A stretch of DNA of 64,000 nt, taken from NCBI RefSeq assembly GCF_030463565.1, contig NC_134648.1, forward strand, positions 15,137,306-15,201,305. Reading direction: 5' to 3'. The notes beneath the pieces are model-generated. The model was given only the letters and a program-made list of their open reading frames with translations, had not been told where the DNA came from and made no database searches. The DNA is from Pelecanus crispus. Its lineage: Eukaryota > Chordata > Aves > Pelecaniformes > Pelecanidae. Below are positions 26,399-39,664 of this stretch, one piece after another (position 1 is the first letter of the stretch; each line of letters opens with the position of its first letter). Both the position numbers and the translations under genes were made by a program.

Positions 26399-29300
26399 GC
26401 ATATAACTATCTCTCCTGCTGTCCCCCCCCATGTGTCTCAAGGAACGCTTTTGCATCACTGCTCTTTCTATTTTGTATACATGATGCTTTTGACAATGAC
26501 TCTTGAGCTGAGATTTTTCTCAGAATTGCTTACAAAGACATGTTACAAAGAAAACCAAAACTATGCAGGGAGATTGCCCCTTCATTTGTATTAGTTTTGT
26601 ATATACTTGGTGTCACGTCGCTCTCTTTCTCCCCCTACTCAGCATTTCATCTGGACCCCTCCTCAATTTGTGTGTTTTGTACATGGACACATGCCCATGT
26701 TGTTGTAAAAGTATGCTTACATGGAGGCCCATATGAACAGGTGAAGCCACCCTTAACGCTTTTCATATGCCTGATTACCTGTTTCATACTCTGAAGAAAT
26801 GCCTTTGGCAAATATGATCACCTAGGCATTAAATAAATCAGGAAAGATAAAACTGGTAAGCTGGAACATGCATAATATTTCACAAATGTAATATGGGAAT
26901 CATACATGCTTTCTGCAGGTATATTAACCTTAGCTGTATTTGAACCTATATATAGCCTCCAATCGCTCTTGTGCTGGAGTGCAGCAGTGCTGCTTCCCAA
27001 ATTAGGTCCTTAAGTAATCTTAACTAGAAGTGAGCATAGTTATGTTTTATATCTCAAAGAGCTTTAACAGTGAAAACAGCCTATTATCATCAGAGGTCTG
27101 TATATATCCCTGCAGCTTGTTAGGACAAGTTTTTCTACTTCAAGCAGATAAATGTGGTACAGATTAGCTAATTTACTATGGTTACATAAGAGAAGACATG
27201 TTAGGATTTCAGGCATTCTTTTATGTCAGAAATAGTCCAGCTTTTTGCTAATAGGCAGCAAAGTGCTGCTGATATTTGCCTTAACACTATTCTCCAAACT
27301 TCTTTTTTCTGGGTGCCTGTGAGGCTGTGGTGCCCAGAATGCTGTCACTATTAGGTACCTGTGCAAGTAGTAAGCAAGTTGTACACTGAGCAGCATACTG
27401 GTAAAGAGGCGGTTGAAGGGTATCCTAGCTAATAGCAATGTAACCCAGAGATTATTTATCATGGCCTAGAGAACTCCTTTCAGAACCTTTCTTCTGCAGT
27501 GTTCTCAAGAAATATGAAGGTAGAAAGTTGAATGCATCTTGTATGTGGATGCAAGATGATTATTTCACAACAGCTTAGGCCTGCAAATAACATGAAGGGA
27601 AATAAGAATGTGTTGTAAGACTGTTTATCAAGTCTTTGCATTTGTTTTTCTCAAAGCTGAAGCTGTGCCCCAGATTAACAGGAATTCTGAGTACAGTTGG
27701 CTGAGAAATGGTTCTTCTGTTTGAATATTTCAGATTTCAAATATAGTTGTTTCACCTCTGCATAAAGATGGTGTTTCTCATCTATTCCACTCAAGTATTT
27801 GAAACCAGCAGAGGAAGATCTTCCCTTCTACCAGATAGCTTCTATTTCCTAAAAACATCCCTTGAAGTGGGGACTTGAGCCTAGGTTTGGTATAAATGCC
27901 TTAATGTCTTTCTGGATAAACATGTATATATGTATTGATAGGCCAATGGTTCCAGCAGAATCTATTGTATGAGACCAACGTTAGAACAGCAAATAGCTAG
28001 TGGTTGGAATATGAAATTAAAATGCGTTAAAGGAAGCACTTCGTGGTCTGAGTCAAGGGATATTTGGCCTGTTATTAACCCACAGGTGCTGAGGTTTTAA
28101 CTAGCATGGGTTGCATGTATGTGCACGCTTCATTGTGACTGAAAGTTAAGTCTGGTACATAAAAACTGACCTGACAAAAAAACAAAGGGGGGTGGGGGGA
28201 GAAAGAAACAAAAAAATTGCTAGAAAATGGTCAGCCACTACTAGGTCTGAGTTAAGCAGCATTTTCATATTTGGTCTGTAGTCCCATGGATCTAGCAATT
28301 ACTTTTTTTCCTGTGAAGTATCATGGCATTTGATTTAAACTGTGTGTGCTTCTACAAGTGAGCATATTCATACAATATGGACAAAAGTAAGATAATGACT
28401 TAATGGGCATACGCCCTGCTACAGTTTCACTCCAGCTATCACCAGCCATCTTTCCAGGCAGCTGTGAAATACAGGAAAGACTAGTTCCAGTAAGGTTATG
28501 CTTGATGGAAAATCCAACCATATATTTAATAGATCAACGATGCAGTGAGACAAAGGTGATAGTCCCTGAATGCAGGAAGAGGATACTGTCCTGTCCCTCT
28601 CCAGTCTCAGTAGGACCAACTTCTGTCAATATTGCTCTTCAAGGCCTCACCACCACACTTTGATCAGAATAGTGCAGTCTGAAGTATCTCAAGTCTTCAA
28701 AAATTCTGAGTTCAGGTTAGATGTCTGGAGGGTTGAGGTGGTGGGAAAAGGTGGGGAAAGAAGAGAAAAGCAAAGACATAAGCGCACAACTTTTGTCAGT
28801 ACGCATCTGGCAAAATACAGACAGAAGATATTTAATGTTTTCACTGATTCAATTATTAAGAGTAAGTCTGCACTATGTAGCTTTCTTTTTTTTTTGCTAC
28901 TTCTACATAGACAGTTGAATGTACTTTAAAGGTGGGAGATCATGTTGAGCTATTATTGTTTTTCTTGTGTCTTCTATCACACCGTTCCTAATGCCTGTTT
29001 TTTGATGAGCCTTAAGTAGGTTCTTTGGCATTTCTTTTCTGCTGTCTACTGGAAATGTGTCGTCTTCAGCTTTTGTGCATAGCAGTAGCGAGAAGCAGGA
29101 AAGCAGGGACAGTTTCTTGTTTGGTTTGTTGTGTGTGTGTGTGGGTTTAATGCCTGTTTTATTGGTAACAGAGAACATATGTACCTGTCGGTGCCTTTTG
29201 AAGAGCATATCTATTTAAATCATTAACTTCTGGAATATATTGAAGAGAAATGCTATATCTTTCTGAAAATGGGAATTGCGTAATTGGTTCTTGTCTTCTG

Positions 29301-32300
29301 ATTTGAGGAAGAAGGTTCAGTTGCTTTGCTTTTTATGGATAATCTCCAGTCTAATAATGAATTTAGTTAAGCGAAACTTTTGTGGGAGGGGGACACTGGA
29401 GAGAGAAACTCCATCTCCCTTCAAGTTAGAGATGGCCCAAAATGCACAGTTTTGATCCTGTTTCAAATGTTTTCAGATTTAGGATCTGGATATGTGGGCA
29501 TTGTCTGAGTCCTTCCAAAACCAGGTGTCAGGTGAGAGGTGGAATCTGAACTGCACAGCTTTTGCTTGCAGTCTGTGCCAAGTTAGTGCTGAGATTCCTG
29601 ACTGATTTTTTTTTTTTTAATCAATGGCAGCTATAGGAAAGTACATTCTGCTTGAGAACTGATAGACTTTGAGAAACTATTGACCATGTGCTTTGAAAAT
29701 TTTTATGAAGTGGTGAAAATCCTTTAATAAAGCTATATTGACTTATTTTTGCACTCTAGAAAACAGCAGAACACGATCAGAAATCACACAGAAAACTGGA
29801 ACTACTTGCATTTGCTTCTCTATACAGTGAAGTCAGTTATCTTATTTTCTGGTTATATGATGGCAGCAGGAAAGGATTGTTAATCAGACACTTCACAATT
29901 ACACAGAGAGCTTTTTTCCTTTCTCTGAAGACTTTACTCTCATAATAGAGACTGACAAAGGGAAAGTAAAAGAGAATATTCAATGAATAAGCCACTTGTT
30001 TTGTGTGTGTGTATCAGACGTATTCCCCGTTTGTGAGGAAGTTCTGTTATCCCACAGTAATTTATATGAAGCAAATTTCTTTAGCTAAGGCTGGTGACTA
30101 TAACAGACTTAACATTGTGGAATATTTCCTTGCTTCCATTTCTGATACATTTTCACATCCAATTTGCTTGTTCTACTGTGAGGTATCGTAAAGCATTATA
30201 GTAGGACAAAAACCTAGTTCCACTTATCCTTTAATTGTTTTTTAATGCAAAATATTGTACTCACATAAAATACCCATTTATTTATATTTGGTGCTAATTC
30301 ATTGAACCTGGGATGTATTATGGCAAAACAATGGTGTTCACTACACTTTCTCGCTCCTGTTATCTGTTTCCCAGGTTCCTTTCATGGCCAGTAAGAGTTT
30401 ATTAATGCTAAATAAATAATTAAGAAGGGATAATTGACTTATTTTTCTGCAATGATACCAGAATTATGCTTTTTTTTTCTGGAAAACATCATTGTACTGT
30501 TTTTAATGCACTGCAGAATGTGGAGCCTGCATACCCTTATGAATCACGGATAACTCATTTGTGCCAGAGATTCGCTGACAGTGACCCAAACCCTGCTCTC
30601 TCTAAATGAAGAGGAATAAATAGATATGCTGTTTCATCCTACTCACTAAGAAGGGGGAAAAAGAAGAGATCTTTTTTCTGTCTTCTCTTCTTGTCATCAT
30701 TTGTAATATTCTCTCAGTCCCTGTAAAAGCCACCTGGTTCTATCCTCCATGGTACATAATTCTTTTCACCTGCTCCCTTCTGAAGATGGAGATTGAAACT
30801 TGTGCAATGGGGGCTCTTGTTGCTCTCTCCCTTGCTCCTCTTTTACACCTGATGTTACCAGAGTTGCTGTGAACAGCAGTAAGGTGAAAAGTCCTTGCTA
30901 ATGAATTATTTCCAAGGAATGAGCAACCTGCAGGACTCCAAACCCACTCATCTTTACTTTCACCAGGAAACCAGGCTGTGGTTGTTTCCTCACCTCATTC
31001 AGCATTTTGAAGAACCCTCCTGAACTCTTGTCTTTTTCAGGTCTTGGAATCCAGTTGTTTTGGATTTTATATTTTAATGAGACTGTTCTAGCTCAGGCAT
31101 TCTTCACACTTCAGCTGTTGTCCCTCATTCAAAAGCAACTTTATGGTAGTAAAAATAACCACTCGTGTCCTTTCTCCTTTTGCTACTTAGCCTTCAGATA
31201 TCCTCTCAGGATGGCTTTGAAAAACTTAGATTTTTGCCTTTCTCCACTACATGTGTTACGGTAGCATCTGGAAGCTCCAGTCAAGATCAACGCTCAGCGC
31301 AAAAGCAAGAAAGTGTCACTTCATAAGCTAAACAGAGGAAAGAGTCAGAGTCTAGCAGGAGAGAAGGATGGCAAGTGGTGACAAAACTTGTCAGAATATT
31401 AGCAGGAAAGCAAAGAGTGGAGCCCAACTATTTGAATTTCTACTCAACGAGTCTGTCCACTAGATCACTCTGCTGCTCTGAGTAAATTTATTGTGGCTGG
31501 AGGGCCACACAAGATTTAAGTAATTCAGAAAATAGAAGTCTGGCTGTGTACAGCAACTGGAGTGCAAATATCTTCTGCTTACACTTGGCTCAGGCATCTC
31601 TCTCTGGCAACTGAGCACTGGATATGTAAGCAGAAAGAATAAAATAGTAGTATCAGCAGAAGCATGGAAAGGGAAGAGAAATCGGAATTTTGAAAAGGCA
31701 GGAGGGAAACAGGATCTTTCCTAATTAGATCAGAGCCTTAGGCATAATCTGTTGTTTGGGAGGGATGTAGTGTGTAGAGAAGGGAAATGTCATATGCATA
31801 CATGTGCATGCACACACACACAGAGTAATTGGTGTTATTGTACCCTCATTTGGACCATAAGGAAGGTCCAGGTGGGGAGACTACACAGCAGGTCTGTGTT
31901 TATTAAATAGCCTTTTAAGAGGTGATTTAATGATCTAGGACTCTAGTCTAGTATATACTGTCAGTTATAGTTTTTTCAATAAGACTTTTGTTCAGGAGAC
32001 TTTTGTTCTTTGAAAGGAAGAGAGGAGAAATTCAGGAAAAACTCTAGTAAAGAGTAGCTAGAGGTTTGGGATTAAATGGGAAATGGGATGCCAAAACATT
32101 AACCTGCCAAAGATGCATTGTCCCGACCGTTCTCTGATAAGATAACTTTGGTTTTTTTTCTATTTTCCCTTTTAACAAAAGAAAGTCAGTGGAGATTATA
32201 CACATGGTAATTTACTAGTAAATACAAAAAACAGCAGCTATTAGACAAAGGGTAAAATGGGAAAGGGTAACAGCAAGGGTTATATTTGAAAGCAGAGAAT

Positions 32301-32329
32301 TAGAAGTACACTTCAAGTATTGAAAAAAA

Positions 32330-33076
32330 GGATGAGAAACTGAAATCTCAAGGTTATGCATTTAGGGGTTGAGAAAAAGAAAGTCTGCAACAGTTTGTAG
32401 CTCATTCAATGGAAAAAAAAATTAAGAGAAGGACCTATGTATACTAGTTGATAATGAGATGACTGTGACTGCATTTGCCAGTAAGATCTGGTGATGAAGG
32501 CAGCAAGATCAGTCCTGGGCTGTATGAAGTGAGATAACTCTGGTGGAGATAAGGGTGTACTAATGTCACTGTGCAAGTTACTTTGAGACTTCATTTGCTA
32601 TCAAGCATGATATCAAGTCTTTCAGTAAAAAATGAATTTTGCAGCAGCTACTGATCTACCAGGCTTTTTAGGGCAGGGGGAGTGGAAAGCAACATAGTTT
32701 CATAAAAGGAATCTAAATAATTTTACTTGTTAAGTCTTGCAAAACAGAAGCTGAGAGCATGCATTTGCTTCCTAGAAATGCATTGGAAGATAAATTCTTG
32801 TTTAAAAAGAAAGATGAACCACAATGGGAATGAACTGGCTTTTAAGAAATTTCAATCAGAAATAAGAAATTTTGATCAGAAGTAAGAAATTTCTCACCAT
32901 TGGAGCAGTGCAATTCTAGAATAGTCACTTAATAGAACACATTTGAGCCCACAATAAATTATTTTTAGAGTTGATTTTTAAGCCATTTATGAACAAATTA
33001 TCTGATCTGGTTGCTTCTGGTATCAGAACAGTGGATTTGATGACGTAAGATTTAATTTCAGTCCTCTGCCTTCTAC
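32330..33076 (+). repeat. Ancient CR1-type LINE fragment
   Basis: The pattern is degraded but collinear with the C-terminal ORF and 3' UTR of an old CR1 lineage. Positions 32350-32375 carry the 'AAGGTTATGCATTTAGGG' block (residues preceding the RLG segment). About 32495-32595 resembles the segment 'VLGCMR.DIS...LV.P'. Positions 32840-32925 resemble '..NFSPLE.CNSRIV'. Positions 32980-33076 correspond to the old 3' UTR, with 'TTATCTGATCTGGTTGCTTC', 'GTGGATTTGATGACG' and 'CAGTCCTCTGCCTTC'. It has numerous stops and indels and lacks the young ATTCTATG tail. It belongs to a different and much older subfamily than the copies at 15, 18, 51 and 57 kb. The left edge is uncertain. Confidence 0.65.
32844..32893. 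repeat. 20-bp tandem repeat, 2.5 copies
   Basis: AAGAAATTT recurs at 32844, 32864 and 32884 with an exact 20-base period. The two full units differ by a few bases (TTTCAATCAG versus TTTTGATCAG). It lies within the ancient CR1 relic and probably arose by local duplication. Confidence 0.85.
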
Positions 33077-34849
33077 AGAAGTATATAAGCATGTGCTTAA
33101 ATATCAAATTTTTTTGATTAGAAACTGCTTTCTTATTTGAATGAGACTACTTAAGGTATTTTTACCAAGTCATTCTGATATTTGTGTTGCTATGTTGCTA
33201 TTTTTTATCTTTTTAACTTGTCTGTTGAAAGGTTAATGTTCTAATGTTAATCTTAGAAAAGCCAACACCAGGCTATCCTTTTCTTACCCCTTTTTTGACA
33301 ATTTTAGCTAGAGTTGCTGTGCAATAGATGTGACTGAGGGTCCCCAAATTTCTGTAGTCTCCTGAGTGATACCAATCTCATAACTCCCAGGAAAATGGTT
33401 GTTGCTTCCTTCATTAAGTAATCCAGGCTTTACTTAATCAGTAGGGTTAGGACCTTAAATGAGTAAATAGTAAAAGGGGAAAGGTTAATGGTGGTGCTCA
33501 TAATGCATGTCATAACTCCTTTCAAAACAGCACAGAGAGCTGTACTGTTTGTTATTAAACTACAAATTAAGGCAGATTTGGAGGAAGAAAAAAGAATATT
33601 CAACGAGGTGCTGGCACTGTTTTCATGGACTCTCATGTTAGTCTCCAAATTAGTCCTTGCTTGTGATTGTGTCTGACCATTTCCATGGTCTATGGCCCCA
33701 GATTATTTCCAGTGTTGTTTTTCTCCTTCTCTCTTTCATTTCTATTTCTCCCTGCCTGCTAGGTGTTTACAAGGACTTCTCTCTTACAGCATATTGTTCT
33801 TATAAGGCCGTGAGGAATATTGGCCTCTGCAATTACAAGTGTAGCCTGAGCATCAGGAAGCAGTGAACTGGGATGAAATGTCTGGTTAATATCTTGAGCA
33901 CATTCTCTCCTGCTGATGGCCTTGTTAACTGTTCTGTCACACAATGCAGGAAACATGCCCCGCTATTTATGGGAGGGAGAACTTTGTGTGTACTCAGTAA
34001 TTAGCAATTTAAATGTATGCTGATGACAATATCCCTTCAAGATTATCAACATACTTCAGTCACCAAGTCAGACTTAAAGTCCTGAAAGCAGCTGTAAAAA
34101 TGTTCTGAGTAGAATTGCTTTGCGATGTTCCATCAGGCTATGCTGTTCTGCTTACATTGGGCTAAATACAGTCCAAAGTAATGGATTCTGTCATTGTGCA
34201 CAAAGCTAAGACCCCTCAGCTCTGGTATCTCATTTTTCAGAAAAACTATAACTGTTTCATGTTTTTGCAAGACCCAGGCTGTCATTTGCAAAGAGAACAA
34301 GAGTGGCAGTATCTTGCCTCTTCAGCACTGCTTTTGTCTATGCATTGGAGAATAGTTTCTTATTTCAGGACCTAACCTCAGATGGAGGGAATGCTACTTC
34401 ATCCAGCTCATCAAAGAGCAATTTGCCTGAGGAATGAAGGGAATCTGCTTACTGCAGAACAAATGATCAAGCAACATGCTGAACAAAAGAACCAATATCC
34501 TTCACAAAGCTTGGTCGGTGGATTTTTTTTTGTACTTCATGTATAACGCTTCTGTCTATCTTGCACTGATATTCTATAAATATCATTAAAAATGAACAGG
34601 AGCAGATCCAAGAGAGAATTCATTGGATGGTCTTATCCTAATCTTTTTTTGTGCAGAGCACAAAACTGCTATATGCCAGAGAAGATCCAGGCCAGTGTAG
34701 CTGATGGAGTGCATACTACTGCTGAAATGAACTTGCAGAGGAAAGCAGAGTTTAGGTGATGATCAGTGTCCTGTTGCAAATGGGTTATCTCTGACCTTCA
34801 GTGAGTAACAGACTCTCTTACACACAGACAGAATAAAAAAGACCAATAT

Positions 34850-34872
34850 AAAAAAAAAAAAAAAAAAAAAAA
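34850..34872. repeat. Poly-A run (23 A)
   Basis: Twenty-three consecutive A bases preceded by AGACCAATAT. I checked upstream for a retroposed gene body and saw none, so it is listed as a homopolymer only. Confidence 0.9.
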
Positions 34873-37800
34873 GTGCTCCATCACAGAGTTCCACTTGCAG
34901 AATTTGGTAAGTTCAACTTCATTTCTAGTTTTACCAGTGGTCAAATGGAGATGAAAAAAAATATAAGCATGTCAGTAACTCATACCAACAAATTTGGATG
35001 AAGTGATCTAGGAGCAGTGGATTTGTATTGGCAGTCCCCCACCCCCACTTCAACATGAATGGACTCTCAACCAACAGGGCCAGTGGGAGAGCATTTTTTC
35101 CCCCATCTACCATATTGTCTGAATTGTAGGGCGGCTAAAACTGCCTGCTTCTGAGTCTGGTGAATTCCTCAAGTTGGGTCAAAGTCCATCAAGTCTGATC
35201 TGAGTCTGTAACAGTTTACTGTTATCAAGTCTGAATATGCCAATATCACAGGGTTCACCAAGCTAATTTGTTCTGGAAATTTTAGCCAGTTTACTAGTTT
35301 ATAATGACACTATAAATGCAACAGTATTCATTGCAAGTGTAAATTAATAATACTATACAAATATAGATTCAACAGACATATTTTGGTTGATGACCATTGT
35401 GACAATATTAGCATACTGTTTGTTCAGCTTTGCCTGTAAGCAAGCCAGTTAGTAGCCTTATACTGTCATTAACTTGCTGATAGCAGGGTTTATTTAGCAT
35501 TTTCCTCCTTTCTGTCAGGAGATTATATTCTCTTTTACTGCTGTCTTTACTTTCTGTGAACCCAGTGACTTATGTGCTTGTTGAGACAGCTAGTGTTTTA
35601 GTGATTTAATGTACCAGGCACAAAGCAAAAATCCACAAAACCAGTTTGAACTAGTCCTTTTGCCTTCTGACTATCCCTTCAGTTGACAGAGGCTGGAAAG
35701 GACCTGACCCTACTTAAACTCTAACCATGTGAAGAAAAATCATATATGATAAGTTTATCCTAGATTTTACATAAGTTAATTGACAAGCTGAATTGGTCTG
35801 TGATTTGATATTGTGTCTTCCTTATGTTCTATAGTGTGCCAGTAATTCTGGGATGGTATAATATTTCCAGACATTTTTAGAGGGACAACTTACAGTGAGG
35901 ATTTCTCAGAAAAACATAAAGCTCTGAGAAGAACATTGGTGCAGCACTTAACACTAAATGATTTATGTGGCCTTTCCAATAGGTGTGATGAAGCTCTAGT
36001 TAATTTGCACATTGTACCTTATGTATTACAAGTGTTTATAGTGTTTTTACTTTCCTTATTCACCTATATTGGTGAATGCGTAAGATTTCACTAAATGCAA
36101 TAGCCACACCACAAATGTTTAGTTCTAAGTTTCACAGGCTGGTCTTCATTTGATCTCCCTGCAGAAGTTGGATGGATGCTTAACAAGGCACAAGCTATTT
36201 GTGGTTTTAAATTATTTTCCTCTATGGTAGCACTGATTTTGAGGAGGCTGGTGGCTTGAGTAACTCCATCATCTCAGAGTGCAGATGCCAAACTGAATTT
36301 GGTGGTACTGAAGTTTCAGTAAATGGCAAGAAGGGACCATTGTTCGTTTCAGGTCAGGTGAAAAGGCTCATAGATATTAGTTACCAGGAAAGTAGCAATA
36401 TTGAGGTGTCTCTAGTCAACAAAACAGTTAACTTATTACCACTATTGTAACACATTTGTATTTTACTTGTGATCTTTGAGTAATTCTGGTCTTGTTACCA
36501 ATATTTATTTATTCTGCCAACTGGCATGCTGCTTCCTGAAACTAGTGGTAATGCCTCTATTATTTCTGCTGCATTTCTTTGTGGTTTAAAACTACTCCTA
36601 AATTAAATGGAAATATTAAAACATAGAAGGGTGATCGATGCTGGCTAACAGAGTTCTGCCTTCTACAGTACACTTCAGGATATCTGGCTGACGACAGTGC
36701 ACCTTTCCTTAAGTTGTTTTGTTTTGAGAAATGTTTCAGGGCTGTAGTTTGCATTACCTGTTACTGACTTCATCTGGGGGAATTGTTAGACTTTAGTATC
36801 TGTAATGATTGAATAATCATTGAGGCAAATTAAAATACCATTTTAATATAGCCTGTTAACGTCTTTTGAAAACTAGGAACTAACGTGCTTTTATCAGTGT
36901 TTTCTAAAAGTTTAAATAATTCATACTAAACTCATCTTTTGTCCTAGTGAAGTTGGATTGCTGAGGTTTTACTGGAAAAGAAGAACACAAAACCAAGGGG
37001 AAAAAACAACACAGTGCAAATGACCTGGCTAATCTTTTAGCTTGCCATATCAATTACAAATCCCAGATATTCATAGACCTCTATTACCTTAGGAATGATC
37101 TACAAAGCAAATGTGTTCACTTAAAAATCAGGAATCTGATTCTCAGCTACCTTAAAGCTATTTTGTATCTTCTAAACTAGCTCTCTAGCTAGCTCTATAA
37201 AATTTTGCTAAAATCAGTGCAAACACAATATCAAGGCTCTTTTATGCAATTAATATTGTGTAAAGCAACTTGAGGATAAATAAGAGCTGTCTCTATGTCT
37301 CTTCACTAAATCCTTCCACTGAGAGTGGAGTTCTGCTGTACATTGTATTGATGTACAAACTGGCCTTGGGTATATTGGGTACCTATGAATAATTCTGAAA
37401 AGATGAATTAGAAAAAAATTAGAGATGATTAATGTTCCAAGAGGGGGGCTAAATCCATTCAAGGAGTTGTTTGTTGCCAATTAATTACCTACCACTAATT
37501 AGAACAATAAATTTGAGCGCAGTTGTAAGACTTGGCATTGACTTTCACTGTAGGCTTATCTGGAAGCTGTGCTAAATGCTCTCATTAGGATTGGTAATAA
37601 ATCTGTCATAATAGGTGAAAATGGATAAAAAGGCTAAGAAGCCTCAAAAACATAATTTAACTGAGCAGAATCCTTTACACTTTATAAATATGACCACTGG
37701 AATTATTCACATGAATTGATCAGCTCAGACTTCAGCACACATGTTATAAAACATGAAACTTTTGCACTGAGTGAACCTCCCTGCTAAAATGGAGGTATAA

Positions 37801-38579
37801 CTCTCTTTCATTGTAACATTTGCAATTTAAAAAGGAAGTCTATATGCTGCTAGTAAAATTGTAGTAGAGAGCTCCAAGCTGGAAGTTTTAAACAAATGAT
37901 CTAGTTATTAATTCTTTACTCCGACAAATGCTGTTAACAGAACACTGAATATGATATGCCTCTCTTTAAAAAAATAATCCCATTTTAAATTTCTAATGTG
38001 AGTCTTTCTCCAGGATGCAATTTCCCCTGCACTGTGTTATATAGTGCAGAAATGTCTGTATGAAACAAGGTCTGAGCATCTTTTGAAGCATTATACTTTT
38101 AACATGCTGTTGGTCTAAGTTGGTCTCAGCCAGTGACACCAAATGATTTTGTCAAAATAACACAATTTTTAAAGACTCTGTTTTTTTGGCAAGCACACTA
38201 GAATTTGGAATATTCAAATTGCTAGTTACTCAAGTTCAGCTGAGTGCTCTTGAAAACTTCATCAAATATTTTACAACCTCAATTAAAATAGAATGACTTT
38301 GAAGAAATGCTGGAGACTTTCTTTTGAATTTTTATTTTGCACTGAATTATTTTTACTGCTATTTTCACATGAAATTCTGCTTTTATAGTGTACACTCTAG
38401 ACAAATTGCTTTTTTGTCAATATGCCATGACATACTAAATTCAGAAATTCTAACTGGTGGGGAACTACTATCTATATACATCAGGATCTCTGCCAGTTAC
38501 CCAGCTACTGTGGCTCAATTAAACAGAACTGGGGAAAATCACACCAGTAAGGTCCCTTATGCTCGAACCAGTCTTGCTT

Positions 38580-39664
38580 GATGTACTTAACAACCTGAAA
38601 AATAGTTATAATAGCAGGACAACAACACTTCCTGCTGATGCAAAACTGTTTATGTTAATTTAAAATCATGTGCAAACACAAAAAGTCTCACAATACTGTG
38701 TCACTGAAATGTAAAATGACAGAAGACATTATATGTTAATGAACATAAAGTAGTACAAGTGTGGAGGGGAAGGGAACTGAAGACAATCTCTTTCATCATA
38801 CACACAGAACAGTGAACTCTAAATTATGTATAATCACTCATGGAAAAGATTCAGAAATCAAAATAAGTAGTTTTTCTGGAAGGTAAAAATGAAAAAGCTC
38901 TCTGGAAAACACTTAAGTAAAAGAGAAATTTAATTTTGGCAGTTCTTGGAAAATAGGGACAGTACAGAAAATGTAATTCAAATGTATAAATCCATAATTT
39001 ACCTGAATCTTGGATATTGCATGCTGTTCTCGCCATCACATCTTAGAACATAGGAAAAGTGGAAAAGGCTTTTTGAAAAAGTGGGGAGAGTAAGTGCATG
39101 AACAGAGGAGTGGAATCACTTCTGTACGGTGACAGGCTAGATAGACTGAGTTTCCCTACATTGGAAATCAGATAACCAAGAGAAGATAAGGTAGAGCAAA
39201 AAAAAAAAAGAATTACACAAAGAGGGTGAACGTGGAACTGTCATTTCAGTATCTTGCAGCATAAAAGAACTAAAGAGCTTGTGTTAATATCTCCAGGCAG
39301 CAAGTTTAAAACAAACAATAAGAAACACTTTTTCATAGAAAAAATAATCAAACAATGTGAGACACTGCCACTAGATGTTGTAAAGGCCAAAAGTTTAACT
39401 GAGTTCAAAAAAGGATTAATGGCTACTTCTCTTTCATGAATTGTGAAAACATCCTGCTCAGACACAATTTCTGGCTTAGGAAGTTCCTAAACCACTAATT
39501 GCCAGAAGATGGGAAGGAGGGGTTGCTCAGCTCTTGCCATGCCTCTTATAATCTTTCCTTATGCGTCTCCTAATGGCCATGTTGGGAGCAAGATAATGGG
39601 CTAGACAGGTTTTTTGGGTTGGTGGTTTTTTTTTTTTTTTTTCTTGTCTGACCTGTTATAGCTG
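38580..39664 (+). repeat. Ancient CR1-type LINE fragment (RT C-terminus and 3' UTR)
   Basis: About 38625-38650 (CTGCTGATGCAAAACTGTTT) corresponds to the catalytic-loop region, ADDTKLF in active elements and degraded here. Around 39254-39439 the frame still reads 'GSKFKTNNKKHFFIEKIIKQ' and 'LPLDVVKAKSLTEFKKGL', the conserved ORF2 C-terminus. The 3' UTR has 'TTGCCAGAAGATGGGAAG', 'TGGCCATGTTGGGAGC' and 'ATAATGGGCTAGACAGG', typical of old sauropsid CR1 subfamilies. A 17-base T run (39626-39642) has expanded inside it. It is an old, inactive relic. Confidence 0.75.
39626..39642. repeat. Poly-T run (17 T)
   Basis: Seventeen consecutive T bases interrupting the 3' UTR of the ancient CR1 copy. A shorter T run follows at 39687-39696. 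Confidence 0.85.

Noticed and set aside
34850-34872. Poly-A run as the tail of a processed pseudogene or SINE
   Set aside because: No gene-like or SINE-like body precedes it, and no flanking duplication is evident.
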